64,000 nucleotides of DNA, from positions 82,585 to 146,584 of the forward strand of contig NZ_JBMDYO010000006.1 of NCBI RefSeq assembly GCF_049310885.1. Reading direction: 5' to 3'. Below the pieces are notes generated by a model. It was not told where the DNA came from, did no database searches, and worked only from the letters and a program-made list of their open reading frames with translations. Positions 8,694-17,321 of the stretch are shown in pieces (within the stretch, counting starts at the first letter, position 1; the number at the start of each line of letters is the position of its first letter). The position numbers and the translations under genes are program-made. The DNA comes from CAYZJV01 sp049310885. Lineage in GTDB: Bacteria > Spirochaetota > Spirochaetia > Sphaerochaetales > Sphaerochaetaceae.

Positions 8694-10079
8694 ATGAAAT
8701 TCAACGATTTCGATCAGTTCTGCACCTATATGGAATCCTTCATCAATCTCGAAAAGAAGAATAGCGGTTATACGGTAAGACTCTATCGTCTGGATCGGAT
8801 GAGGGCGCTGTTGGACCATATAGGCAATCCCCAGGAATCCTTCAAGACAATCCATGTAGCTGGTTCGAAGGGGAAAGGTTCTACTGCAACCTTCCTTGCC
8901 AAGGGCTTGGAGGCCATGGGATTCAAGACGGGGCTCTATACCTCACCCCATCTGATAGATTACCGGGAACGCTTTACCCTCGGAGGAACGTTTTTTTCCG
9001 AAGAGGAACTCATCGCAGCGGCCAATATATTGGTAAGACGACTAGAAGGTTTTACATTCACCGATGAATGGGGGACCGCCCAACCTACCGCCTTTGAGCT
9101 GTATACAGCCTTCGCTTTCACATTGTTTTCTTCAACCGGTTGCTCATGGGCTGTAATAGAGACTGGGCTCGGTGGAAGATTAGATGCTACTAACACCATT
9201 TTGCCCGTCGCATCGGTAATCACACCCATTGAGTTGGAACATACGGCAATTCTGGGAAATACGATAAGGCAAATAGCAACAGAAAAATCGAAAATCATAA
9301 AACCTGGTATCCCTGTCTTCATTTCCCGCCAAAAAGAGGAGGGACGAAACGTTTTCGTCGAAGAGGCCTTGGCACAAGGAAGCCACTTGTATGACCTTGA
9401 AGCAGAGGTGGAATCCTTGGCTACTAGAACAGCAACAGAAGGTGAGCTAGTGACTGTACAATGGACCCATGGAGGGAAAACAAAACTCACTCTCGCCATG
9501 CCCGGAGAAGTACAAGCAGAGAATTGTGCCCTTGCCCTTCTGGTGTTGAAGACTCTTGGCTTATACCGTGAAGGAGATACAGAAAAAGCTCTTGAGAAAG
9601 CAAAACTACCAGGAAGGATGGAAATTATCAGTCAATCTCCTGCAATTGTTCTAGATGGAGCCCATACAGTGGAAAGTCTCAGACATCTGCTCAATTCATT
9701 CTCTCAACTCTATGGAAAACAAGGAAATACCGTAGTGTACGGCGTATTGGAGGACAAAGATCATCTCCACATGACCCAGCTTCTGCTCCCATTGTTCGAC
9801 CATATCATTGTATCTAGACCAGGAACATTCAAAAAAAGTGATCCAGAGGCTCTCTTCGTGCTTCTGCAACAGGAGGTTGGCGAAATGCGCGATCCTCCCC
9901 GACTGTATCTGGAAATGGAGGCTGAAAAAGCTCTCACACTTGCCCTTGACTTGACCGATGACCGGCATGCCATCCTCTGTACGGGATCTTTTTATCTCGG
10001 TGGAGAAATGGCGAGAGCCTATCGCAGAATTGAGGAAAGGCAGCTTCATGCTGCCGGTGAGGTTCTCCCATGTCCATGA
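8694..10079 (+). CDS. folC: folylpolyglutamate synthase / dihydrofolate synthase (FolC)
   Basis: A 461-residue Mur-ligase-type enzyme that adds glutamate to dihydropteroate and/or tetrahydrofolate using ATP. Visible are the P-loop GSKGKGST (57-64), TGLYTSPHLIDYRERF, VIETGLGGRLDATN, ITPIELEHTAILG and the C-terminal VLDGAHT (about 320). The open frame extends 129 codons further upstream, antisense to the acyl-CoA ligase, with no family similarity, so the ATG at 8694 (MKFNDFDQFC) is chosen. The Shine-Dalgarno is weak. The 3' end overlaps the next gene by 10 bases, suggesting coupled translation. Confidence 0.88.
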   Translation: MKFNDFDQFCTYMESFINLEKKNSGYTVRLYRLDRMRALLDHIGNPQESFKTIHVAGSKGKGSTATFLAKGLEAMGFKTGLYTSPHLIDYRERFTLGGTFFSEEELIAAANILVRRLEGFTFTDEWGTAQPTAFELYTAFAFTLFSSTGCSWAVIETGLGGRLDATNTILPVASVITPIELEHTAILGNTIRQIATEKSKIIKPGIPVFISRQKEEGRNVFVEEALAQGSHLYDLEAEVESLATRTATEGELVTVQWTHGGKTKLTLAMPGEVQAENCALALLVLKTLGLYREGDTEKALEKAKLPGRMEIISQSPAIVLDGAHTVESLRHLLNSFSQLYGKQGNTVVYGVLEDKDHLHMTQLLLPLFDHIIVSRPGTFKKSDPEALFVLLQQEVGEMRDPPRLYLEMEAEKALTLALDLTDDRHAILCTGSFYLGGEMARAYRRIEERQLHAAGEVLPCP

Positions 10080-11554
10080 ATTGGCGTGAGATCGCATTAA
10101 TCTTGAGCGAACTGCCTATGGAGGGCAGCCTCATACAACGGGTAAACCAGATAGGCTTCCATGCGCTTACTTTTGAGCTTCACCACCCGAAAGAGGGTTT
10201 CTGGCAGCTCTATGTAGAAGTAGGAACGCCAGACTCACGAATCCATCGTCTCACGGGAGCCGCCACCTATTACCGCAAGCAGAAGACTGCTAAACTTCAA
10301 CGTTTCATTCAGTATATGCGTGCCCATATCGAAGGGGGCAGAATTGTCGCGGTCTCCCAACCTCACCGTGACAGAGTAGTACAGCTCAAAGTCACCCACT
10401 CGGGAGAATTCATGAATCTGATATTCCGATTCTATAGCGGTCCTGGAGCCAACGTACTCGTCTGTGATGACCAGATGGTGATCAAGGAACTGTTGTATCG
10501 TCGTCCAAATCGGGAGGAGACTGCTGGTCATCTGTTCAAAATGCCCGAAGAACAGAAAGAAGAGGATGATGGTCGGTTCCCCGTGCGGGAGTACCCACGA
10601 GAGAACACATTCAATGCCTATATGGAACACCTCTATGGAACCCAACAACAGCAGGAGAGTCCGCAACAACTGATCAAACAAGTAGAGAACCTTCGGGATA
10701 CGAAGGTGGCACAACTGCAAGCTCAATTACGTCAGGCGGACTTTCGAGTAGAAAAAAGCGGTGGTTTTGACAGTTATCGAATAAGCGGGGATCTCTTATC
10801 GGGTGCAACGCATCTGGTAAAACCGCAAATGGAATGGGTCGAGGTTCCCGATTATACCAGCACGGAAGAACAATCAATTGCAACTATTGCACTTGATCCC
10901 ACCCTCTCTGCTGGCGAGAATATCGCTAATTATTACAAAAAGTACCAGAAGGGGAAATCGGCATGGGAACATGCTAAACGCGAGCAAGAGGAAATTCAAG
11001 CTCAACTGCAGAAGACTGTTGATTATTTCTCAGATCTTCTTACACCCGAAGAGGGAGAAGAATATCCCGATCTGAAAAAGTTGAAGGAGGTCCTCAAACC
11101 TCCAAAGACAGATCAAGGTGTTATAAAGAGAGATCCCTATGCAGATGCCCCTGGATTGCGATTTACATCTTCAGTTTTCACGATCCTTGTAGGTAGGAAT
11201 GCAAAAGAGAATGAGACACTGTTGAGAAGGTATGCAAAGGGTAATGATTGGTGGCTCCACACCAGGGATGTTCCAGGAGGTTATGTGATTATAAAACATA
11301 TCGCCGGAAAGACCGTCCCTCTTGAGACTCTCTTGGATGCAGGCAACCTCGCTCTTCTTTTCTCGAAGGCGAAAGGAGCGCGGAAGGCTGATCTCTATTA
11401 TACCCAGGTCAAATATCTTAAACGACCGAAGGGAGGCAAACAGGGCTTAGTATTACCCACTCAAGAGAAAAATCTCTTTGTCCAATTGGATGACGGGCGC
11501 ATCAGAAGATTGTTTTCAGACAGCGAGGTAGGAGTTGAAACATGGACAACATAA
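10070..11554 (+). CDS. NFACT family protein (RqcH/Rqc2-like, FbpA-like)
   Basis: A 494-residue protein with an NFACT-N domain (about 1-200), a helical coiled segment (about 200-340) and a C-terminal NFACT-R/DUF814 domain (NDWWLHTRDVPGGYVIIKH, then LLDAGNLALLFSKAKGARKA). RqcH-type proteins bind stalled 50S subunits and recruit tRNA for C-terminal tailing in ribosome rescue. The functional Asp-Arg pair appears as HRDRVVQL at D101-R102. It is shorter than the usual 550-580 residues. GAGG precedes the ATG. The gene overlaps folC upstream and the membrane-protein gene downstream, so the three are probably one transcript. Confidence 0.85.
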   Translation: MSMNWREIALILSELPMEGSLIQRVNQIGFHALTFELHHPKEGFWQLYVEVGTPDSRIHRLTGAATYYRKQKTAKLQRFIQYMRAHIEGGRIVAVSQPHRDRVVQLKVTHSGEFMNLIFRFYSGPGANVLVCDDQMVIKELLYRRPNREETAGHLFKMPEEQKEEDDGRFPVREYPRENTFNAYMEHLYGTQQQQESPQQLIKQVENLRDTKVAQLQAQLRQADFRVEKSGGFDSYRISGDLLSGATHLVKPQMEWVEVPDYTSTEEQSIATIALDPTLSAGENIANYYKKYQKGKSAWEHAKREQEEIQAQLQKTVDYFSDLLTPEEGEEYPDLKKLKEVLKPPKTDQGVIKRDPYADAPGLRFTSSVFTILVGRNAKENETLLRRYAKGNDWWLHTRDVPGGYVIIKHIAGKTVPLETLLDAGNLALLFSKAKGARKADLYYTQVKYLKRPKGGKQGLVLPTQEKNLFVQLDDGRIRRLFSDSEVGVETWTT

Positions 11555-12990
11555 GTATTTGCCAAACTACCATACATGGAAAGAAGATGACATCGATCTG
11601 CATAGGAGAAGCCTCTGGCGACCTCCCCCTCCATCTCATGACGGGAGAAAAAGCTGTCGGCCTCATTGTGCATAGAGACACCGTCGAACCGTGGCTTTGG
11701 GAGGCAATCAGAGATCGGGATGGGAAACGGTATATCGACGGTCCTGCCCTGCCATTGATCCCTTTCGTTGAATTGTCCAAATCCCTCCGAAATGAAGCGC
11801 TCCAACGATTACATCAATTGGCGACGGCTTTTATGAAGGTACCTGCAAATTTCATCCGTCCCTCAGGCGGGATGATAGAAACATGGCGTATCTTTTTCCT
11901 TGAAAAGGAAGGTGTGCTCATCCTACCCGTAGAGCTTTCACAGATCATGCTCTATAGCGTATCGGAAGAGACTAAATTCACCCATGTGAGTCGATATATG
12001 AAGCCAGACACTGAGCCTCCGTTCGGCCTGTGCCACCAGTTCTCGCAGTTCCTTTACCTCGCATGCGCTGGTTTCGCTCCTTATGAGGCTCCAGACGTTA
12101 GGGAGGACCACTTCCGCCATCTCCCCCTCTCAACCGGATTTAGTGGTATAGATGCCAATTTAGCACAATGGATAGATCATACTCTCTCCATGGAACCTAA
12201 AGAACAACGGGAGACCGTATCTGCCGCCTATAGTGCTGAGGATAATCTGACTTGGTTTCTTGATTCGACTGCGACCTTTCGTTGGGACCCCCAATATGAT
12301 ACGGTTGCCTGGGAAGATGTCGTAGAAAAATCTCCTTCTGTTGGTACGTTTGTTCAACAACAGAGGAAACGAGCCGACCGAAGAAGATTCCTCCGAAGAC
12401 GCGGAGCTTTATTGGCTACCATTGCACTGATTTCCATCTTGGTACTCACAACCGTTGGAAATATGGTATATGATGCGCTACAACCACCCTATACTGCCAG
12501 CATGTCGGCATATGAAGTGGTTGAGGAATTCTTTTCTTCCCAGAACAATCTCGATCTTACGAAGATGGATGCAAGCCTCACCCGCTCTGCCAGAAACCCA
12601 TTTGAGACAGAAGTATCTTCCCTATTTGTAAATACGAAGGTCAGGCAGGCCTATGAAGGATTCAATGCGGTAATTCGTGCAGATCAGTGGATTGCAGAGG
12701 GGAGACCTCCCATACCAGAATCTTCATTAGTGTACGGTGTGGTTAATCTCGATATAGTGGCGAAAGAGGACAACCGCTACAGGGCAACGTACCTGATCTA
12801 CTATCCCTCGGCAGAACCAGATGAGGAGGGGTTTCCCACAACGGTGGATGTGATTGAACGGGTGACCGATTTCCAACTTACACAGGATCGGGGATTTTGG
12901 CAGATAGAAGAGATTACTCCCATCGAAGCAACCAGGATTGGTGTCGAAAAGTTAACGACCCACCCAAGAGATCTATTGATTGTCGATTAA
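11542..12990 (+). CDS. hypothetical single-pass membrane protein
   Basis: I do not recognise this 482-residue protein. Residues 1-275 look soluble and mixed alpha/beta. They are followed by a basic stretch (KRADRRRFLRRRG, about 273-286) and one hydrophobic segment (ALLATIALISILVLTTVGNM, about 287-306), then a 170-residue tail. The positive-inside rule puts the N-terminal part in the cytoplasm and the tail in the periplasm. The tail (YEVVEEFFSSQNNLDLTKMD and later TDFQLTQDRGFWQIEEITP) resembles the small NTF2-like or lipoprotein-type domains of spirochaete envelope proteins. GGAG lies eight bases before the start, which overlaps the NFACT gene by 13 bases. Its 3' end overlaps miaA by 18 bases on the opposite strand. 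Confidence 0.75.
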   Translation: MDNISICQTTIHGKKMTSICIGEASGDLPLHLMTGEKAVGLIVHRDTVEPWLWEAIRDRDGKRYIDGPALPLIPFVELSKSLRNEALQRLHQLATAFMKVPANFIRPSGGMIETWRIFFLEKEGVLILPVELSQIMLYSVSEETKFTHVSRYMKPDTEPPFGLCHQFSQFLYLACAGFAPYEAPDVREDHFRHLPLSTGFSGIDANLAQWIDHTLSMEPKEQRETVSAAYSAEDNLTWFLDSTATFRWDPQYDTVAWEDVVEKSPSVGTFVQQQRKRADRRRFLRRRGALLATIALISILVLTTVGNMVYDALQPPYTASMSAYEVVEEFFSSQNNLDLTKMDASLTRSARNPFETEVSSLFVNTKVRQAYEGFNAVIRADQWIAEGRPPIPESSLVYGVVNLDIVAKEDNRYRATYLIYYPSAEPDEEGFPTTVDVIERVTDFQLTQDRGFWQIEEITPIEATRIGVEKLTTHPRDLLIVD

Positions 12991-13887
12991 TTTGCGAATC
13001 GTGTCCAAATTATCTGGGTGCACCCAATGGACTCCGGGAAGGCTCTTAAAAAAGGTCATCTGACGTTTTGCATAGAGTCTGCTGTTTCGAACGATAAGAT
13101 GGGCTATAGCTTCCCTATCCATGGAAGGATGTTCTGCACCAATGAAAAATTCTCGATACCCAATCCCTTGCATACCTGGCCAATCGGGTTGAGCTCCCAT
13201 AGCCAACAGCTTTTCGAACTCTGCCTCAAGGCCTTGGGAGAACATTTGTTGAACCCTGGCTGTGATCCTCTCATCAAGCTCGCTTCTATCACGCTGAAGA
13301 CCAATTATCACCGGATCCAAACCTTCTCTCGCTTTCGTGGGGACGTGGTAGCTTGAAAGTGGTCTTCCAGAGCTCTCATACACCTCCAAAGCGCGGGTAA
13401 TCCGGTATCCGTCTGCCGGATGTATCCTGCTTGCAGAGATAGGATCTATTTCAGAAAGATGTTTATGGCACCAAGCCAATCCACGATCGGATGCCAGTTG
13501 AGCTATCTTTGCTCGTATTTCGGGATCGCTTTTCGGTGATTCGGGAAGGCCAAAATAGAAGTGTTTGAAATAATAGGCTGTTCCTCCGCAAATAATAGGA
13601 ACCTTTTTCTTCTCTTTGATAGAAGCACATGCTTGGTCGGCCAGATTGACGAATTCTCCGACTGAAAATTGCTCCCACGGATCTTTGATATCTATGAGAT
13701 GGTGGGGGATCCGGGACATAAGTCCAGGCTCGGGTTTAGCCGAGCCTATATCCAAGTGGCGATAGATTTGTTTGGAATCGGCGTTGACCACCTCATAGCC
13801 TTGGGCAAAAAGCTGCTCAAGAAGTGCAGTCTTACCCACGCCGGTGGGACCAAAGAGAAAGAGCAGTCGTCTACTCCTTGTCGTCAA
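12973..13887 (-). CDS. miaA: tRNA dimethylallyltransferase
   Basis: A 304-residue enzyme that transfers a dimethylallyl group to adenosine 37 of tRNAs reading UNN codons. It has the P-loop GPTGVGKTALLEQL (13-26), VNADSKQIYRHLDIGSAKP, PHHLIDIKDPWEQFSVGEF, ICGGTAYYFKHFYFGLP and the later LQRDR and GIGYREF regions. The start is TTG at 13887; no ATG or GTG lies before the P-loop in frame. The start overlaps the end of rpoZ by 17 bases, consistent with coupled translation. It is the last gene of murC-yicC-cmk-rpoZ-miaA. Confidence 0.93.
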   Translation of the reverse strand: MTTRSRRLLFLFGPTGVGKTALLEQLFAQGYEVVNADSKQIYRHLDIGSAKPEPGLMSRIPHHLIDIKDPWEQFSVGEFVNLADQACASIKEKKKVPIICGGTAYYFKHFYFGLPESPKSDPEIRAKIAQLASDRGLAWCHKHLSEIDPISASRIHPADGYRITRALEVYESSGRPLSSYHVPTKAREGLDPVIIGLQRDRSELDERITARVQQMFSQGLEAEFEKLLAMGAQPDWPGMQGIGYREFFIGAEHPSMDREAIAHLIVRNSRLYAKRQMTFFKSLPGVHWVHPDNLDTIRKLIDNQ

Positions 13888-14068
13888 CGGAATATTCGAT
13901 ATCCTCCAGCAACACCCTTTCGAGAACTGTGGAAACTACTTTGCCGTTGTTGTTTTCAATCTCCTCATCCCCATTCGCGGCGAGGACATTGGCGAGACTG
14001 ACGGCTACACAGGTCATCTCGTACACATTGTTTTCTTTGTCTACAAGTACATCTAACGGAATGCTCAA
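13871..14068 (-). CDS. rpoZ: DNA-directed RNA polymerase omega subunit (divergent)
   Basis: A 65-residue acidic protein between cmk and miaA. The segment NVYEMTCVAVSLANVLAANG followed by NNNGKVVSTVLERVLLEDIE matches the omega pattern (N-[RV]-[FY]-[DE]-x3-[VA]-A, then K-x-V-x-x-A/V-L-x-x-I/V). Omega supports folding and assembly of the beta-prime subunit. The start is TTG at 14068, well supported by AAGGAG eight bases upstream. The yicC-kinase-omega neighbourhood is also common in bacteria. Similarity to classical omega is low, so the call is an inference from pattern, size and place. Confidence 0.6.
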   Translation of the reverse strand: MSIPLDVLVDKENNVYEMTCVAVSLANVLAANGDEEIENNNGKVVSTVLERVLLEDIEYSVDDKE

Positions 14069-14110
14069 AGTGGTTCTCCTTAGAACGATATGATTTCAAT
14101 CGTAACTTCA

Positions 14111-14665
14111 CTATAATAGAGTATTTCTATCTGTTTGCCTAGAGGGGTCAGAGAGCTTGGCGACCTCAGCTAGAATCAATGATGCGACCTCATCTGATGA
14201 GAGTTCATCGGTTTCAATCACCAGATCGGCGACCGAGGGATCGGTATTGTCGATCCCATAGATACGAAGGTACCGTCCCGTATCGTTCTCATCACGTTTT
14301 TCAGTTTCCCGAAGGCGCTGTTCAAAGGTCCCACCCTCTCGTCTAAGAATCCGAGAAGCTCTCTCTTCTGTAGATGCGGTGAGATAGACCTTCAGATCGG
14401 CCTCCTTGAGCATCCAGATCGCCAATCTACTACCCAATACGCAGTTAGGTTGCTCTAGCGCCATTGCCACTTGCCGTGCATCCAATTCCCGGTCTATAGA
14501 ATCATCTTCCTGTGCCATCCGGCAGAAATCCCAGAAGTCGACTCCCCTCTCCCGGGCTAAATTACGGAAAGTGAAGTTTATCAACGGATATCCAAGCCTT
14601 TCAGCAACTAATGTACTGACTGTTGTGTTACCACAGCCACTCTTTCCCGAAATCGCTATTCTCAT
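14111..14665 (-). CDS. cmk: cytidylate kinase (short, archaeal-type)
   Basis: A 184-residue P-loop nucleoside monophosphate kinase, probably phosphorylating CMP or dCMP. The N-terminus is MRIAISGKSGCGNTTVSTLV, a P-loop in which the usual GKST/GKTT reads GNTT. It is followed by FRNLARERG, DARQVAMAL, CVLGSRLAIWMLKEADLKVY and a lid with RILRREGGTFEQRL. This corresponds to the small cytidylate kinase-like family (AAA_17) found in archaea and spirochaetes. The asparagine in place of the P-loop lysine is unusual and could lower ATP affinity. GGAG lies eight bases before the ATG. The gene lies between yicC and rpoZ. Confidence 0.78.
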   Translation of the reverse strand: MRIAISGKSGCGNTTVSTLVAERLGYPLINFTFRNLARERGVDFWDFCRMAQEDDSIDRELDARQVAMALEQPNCVLGSRLAIWMLKEADLKVYLTASTEERASRILRREGGTFEQRLRETEKRDENDTGRYLRIYGIDNTDPSVADLVIETDELSSDEVASLILAEVAKLSDPSRQTDRNTLL

Positions 14666-14678
14666 GTAATGCTCCGCA

Positions 14679-15548
14679 TCATTCGATATTCCTCACTTGT
14701 TCTCGTATATTCTCGAGACTGTCCTTCATCTGTACCACTTGTTGGTTGATCTCGACGAGTATACTCTTGCTTCCGATTGTATTAATCTCCCGATTCATTT
14801 CTTGGGACAAGAAGTCAAGTCGTTTTCCTACAGGCTCGGCTACATTGAGGAGACTTTTGAGTGCCTCAATATGCGTCTGCAGACGAACGATCTCCTCATT
14901 TACCGAATACTTGGACAAGAGGATTGCCACCTCTTGCATGAATCTATTCTCATCATATCCTTTTGAGCCTAGCATTTCGTCGAAACGCGTAATCAAATTG
15001 TCCTTAAGTTTCTGCTCCAAAGTACCAGCGTAGGATGCTACCACACCAAGGCCTTCCTCCAACTGTCTAGCCAATCTGGTCAGATCATCCCTCGTAGCTG
15101 CACCTTCACGCTCCTTTGATTCCCGAAATTGTAGTAAAGCCTGATCCAACAACTCCATCAAAGGAGCCTCATAACGGGAGACTTCGGTATCCCGGACAGA
15201 GACTACCACTCCCTCAGCTGCCAAGTAGTCACCAAGGCTTGGTTCCTGTTTTGACCCAACAAGTCGTGTAATCCTCTCGAAAGCCTGCCGATACTGAGGA
15301 AGGACTCCCTCATCCACATGAAGATTAAGATCGATGTTAATCTGTTTCAACCGCACCGACAGTTCAACCCTTCCTCTACTGACAACCTCCTTGATCAGTC
15401 GATCCATCTCCTGTTCGAATCGGGATAGGCTGTTAGGCAAGGTATGGACAATCTCCAAATATCTATTATTATACGATTTGACTTCAACGGTAAGCAAAAA
15501 ATCGTCGGTAAGTCGCTCGGCATAGCCATACCCGGTCATGCTCAGCAT
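14679..15548 (-). CDS. yicC: YicC family endoribonuclease-like protein
   Basis: A 289-residue protein with the YicC N-terminal signature (MLSMTGYGYAERLTDDFLLT, then EVKSYNNRYLEIVHTLPNSL) and the C-terminal DUF1732 segment (DEMLGSKGYDENRFMQEVAI, GKRLDFLSQEMNREINTIGS). YicC of E. coli has been reported to be an endoribonuclease. AAGGAG lies eight bases before the ATG. It begins two bases after the murC stop and ends shortly before cmk, the common bacterial order yicC-nucleotide kinase-rpoZ, except that gmk is replaced by a cytidylate-kinase-like gene. Confidence 0.92.
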   Translation of the reverse strand: MLSMTGYGYAERLTDDFLLTVEVKSYNNRYLEIVHTLPNSLSRFEQEMDRLIKEVVSRGRVELSVRLKQINIDLNLHVDEGVLPQYRQAFERITRLVGSKQEPSLGDYLAAEGVVVSVRDTEVSRYEAPLMELLDQALLQFRESKEREGAATRDDLTRLARQLEEGLGVVASYAGTLEQKLKDNLITRFDEMLGSKGYDENRFMQEVAILLSKYSVNEEIVRLQTHIEALKSLLNVAEPVGKRLDFLSQEMNREINTIGSKSILVEINQQVVQMKDSLENIREQVRNIE

Positions 15549-15550
15549 AA

Positions 15551-17008
15551 TCAGCTCCTTTGCCTCGCGGCTATACGCTTGGCGAGGCCATTATTGTTTC
15601 CGGCTCCCATCGTAACGCAGACATCACCTGGGCGCAACAACCCGCTAGCTATATCAATAACCTCATCTTCGGTCTGTGCAAAGTAACCCTCTGTAGATCC
15701 TGCCAAGGAACGACCGAGGTCGATAGATTCGGCAGGGCTTCCATCACCTCTTGCAGAGGCATACACTGGACGCACTATGAGGAGGTCCGAAACACTGAGA
15801 GCCTCGACGAATCCATCAAAGTACGCCTTTGTGCGAGATACCGTATGGGGGTAGAAGATAGTCAGTATCCTTCTCTCCCCATATCGTGATCGCAATGTTC
15901 GTAAGGCAACGGTCACTTCGGTAGGATGGTGGGCATAATCATCGATATATACGATTCCATTATCGCTAAAGAGCTCCTCTAGTCGACCTGCGGTTCCGGG
16001 AAACGATTCGGATTCTCTCTGCAATGCTGGGAAAATTGGATTTGTCACCACATCCATTGCATGCGCGATTGGAATGTGGGAATCGGCCATTACCATGCAA
16101 CTGGCGAGCAATGCCGAACCCACAGTGTCCAGACTGAGCGCGACAGAACCTGGCCGCCCATGAAAAAACCCATCCAAAGGAGAGAGGCTGAATGACGACT
16201 CATACCCATCGTCGGAAAAACCCGATAATCTCACCATGCTGGAGGGATCCTCACCATATGTGATCAGCAGAAGATCACTCCTGTGCTGTCTTATCCAATC
16301 AATCAAACTTCGACTCAATGGAGAATCGGTACCACAGATACAAGGTGCCTTTATCGGTAGTTTTTCGACTAACCTTTTGAATGAATACAATACATCTTCG
16401 GGAGTTCCAAACCAATCGGGATGATCATGTTCTATGGTAGTGACGAGCAATCCCTGCAATTGATAATCCAAAAAGTGATCGTGGTACTCACATGCCTCGA
16501 ATAGAGCTACAGTACTCTTGTGTGTACGGATCGTATTCATTGGCCCCACAGGCTCCCCTTTGAGGTGGGAACCGTACAACGAACAGTAGGACAATCCGGT
16601 ATGTTTGAGAACCCATTCAGCACAACCGGTCGCTGTAGTTTTGCCGTGTGTTCCAGCAACAGCATAACTATGCATTCTACTGCTCATGAGAGCCAACCAT
16701 TCGGGATAACTATAGATAGGTATACCCTTCTGAGCAGCTAAACATATTTGGGGATGTGTCTCTTTCGGATATGCAGCCGAATGAATAAGGATATCACAAT
16801 CCTGTGGTAACAGTTGAGGCTCAAATGATTCGAAGATCTTAATTCCCAGTTGTTCTAACAAGGCATCGGTAGAAAACCGCTGAGCAACGTCGGAGCCGAC
16901 TACCGTGGCGCCCCAACCTACCAATGCGCGCACAAGTGAGGCCATACCGGTTCCTTTTATTCCGACAAGAAACAATTTCTTTTGATGAATGAAAGAATCG
17001 AAACCCAT
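15551..17008 (-). CDS. murC: UDP-N-acetylmuramate--L-alanine ligase
   Basis: A 485-residue cytoplasmic Mur ligase that adds L-alanine to UDP-MurNAc with ATP. Visible are the N-terminal UDP-binding loop LVGIKGTGMASLVRALV, ATP loop GTHGKTT (119-125), ALFEACEYHDHFL at the position of the conserved acidic motif, IEHDHPDWF, DDYAHHPTEV and YPHTVSRTKAY. The close relative Mpl, which uses the tripeptide, is the main alternative; length and the HHPTEV region favour MurC. The Shine-Dalgarno is weak. A terminator stands only 20 bp upstream of the start. Confidence 0.88.
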   Translation of the reverse strand: MGFDSFIHQKKLFLVGIKGTGMASLVRALVGWGATVVGSDVAQRFSTDALLEQLGIKIFESFEPQLLPQDCDILIHSAAYPKETHPQICLAAQKGIPIYSYPEWLALMSSRMHSYAVAGTHGKTTATGCAEWVLKHTGLSYCSLYGSHLKGEPVGPMNTIRTHKSTVALFEACEYHDHFLDYQLQGLLVTTIEHDHPDWFGTPEDVLYSFKRLVEKLPIKAPCICGTDSPLSRSLIDWIRQHRSDLLLITYGEDPSSMVRLSGFSDDGYESSFSLSPLDGFFHGRPGSVALSLDTVGSALLASCMVMADSHIPIAHAMDVVTNPIFPALQRESESFPGTAGRLEELFSDNGIVYIDDYAHHPTEVTVALRTLRSRYGERRILTIFYPHTVSRTKAYFDGFVEALSVSDLLIVRPVYASARGDGSPAESIDLGRSLAGSTEGYFAQTEDEVIDIASGLLRPGDVCVTMGAGNNNGLAKRIAARQRS

Positions 17009-17028
17009 GGAGCCTACCTCACTATGCG

Positions 17029-17057
17029 AAAAAAAAGACTGCCCGATTGTGACAGTC
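17029..17057 (-). terminator. intrinsic terminator between the zinc-ribbon gene and murC
   Basis: On the minus strand GACTGTC pairs with GGCAGTC (one G-T pair) around a 7-nt loop, followed by eight T residues. It stands 22 bp after the 56-residue gene and 20 bp before the murC start. Transcription of murC therefore needs readthrough or a promoter overlapping this hairpin. Confidence 0.8.
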
Positions 17058-17079
17058 TCATGCAGGTATACAATCGTAC

Positions 17080-17250
17080 TTATTTAGCGTTCTTGTACGT
17101 TGCGTTGCACTGCTTGCAGATCATTGCCTTGGAACCGTCGACTTCGTGTTCATATACGACTTTGATACCGGTTCTCTTACAGACCGGACATGTTCCACGG
17201 CCACTGGAAACCTGATCCCTGATACCTGACCCTCTATGTGCTTTTGCCAT
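17080..17250 (-). CDS. small zinc-ribbon protein, spirochaete type
   Basis: A 56-residue basic protein starting MAKAHRGSGIRDQVSSGRGT and carrying two CxxC pairs: CPVC at 21-24 and CKQC at 45-48. This is a classic four-cysteine zinc ribbon on a highly basic background, like small ribosomal proteins (for example L32, L33 and L36 types). I do not recognise it as a standard ribosomal protein; association with the ribosome or RNA is an inference from size, charge and zinc ribbon. AAGGAG lies seven bases before the ATG. A terminator follows directly, so it is probably a single-gene transcript expressed at high level. Confidence 0.8.
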   Translation of the reverse strand: MAKAHRGSGIRDQVSSGRGTCPVCKRTGIKVVYEHEVDGSKAMICKQCNATYKNAK

Positions 17251-17321
17251 GAATTACTCCTTGCGACATGTGTTCAATACGGTATGACTATAGTGAGCAA
17301 GGAAAAGATTGTCAAGCACAG

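Noticed and set aside
15405..15430. A tRNA T-loop-like string near GTTCGAATCGGG
   Set aside because: It lies inside yicC in the coding frame and no acceptor stem, anticodon arm or D-arm can be formed around it.
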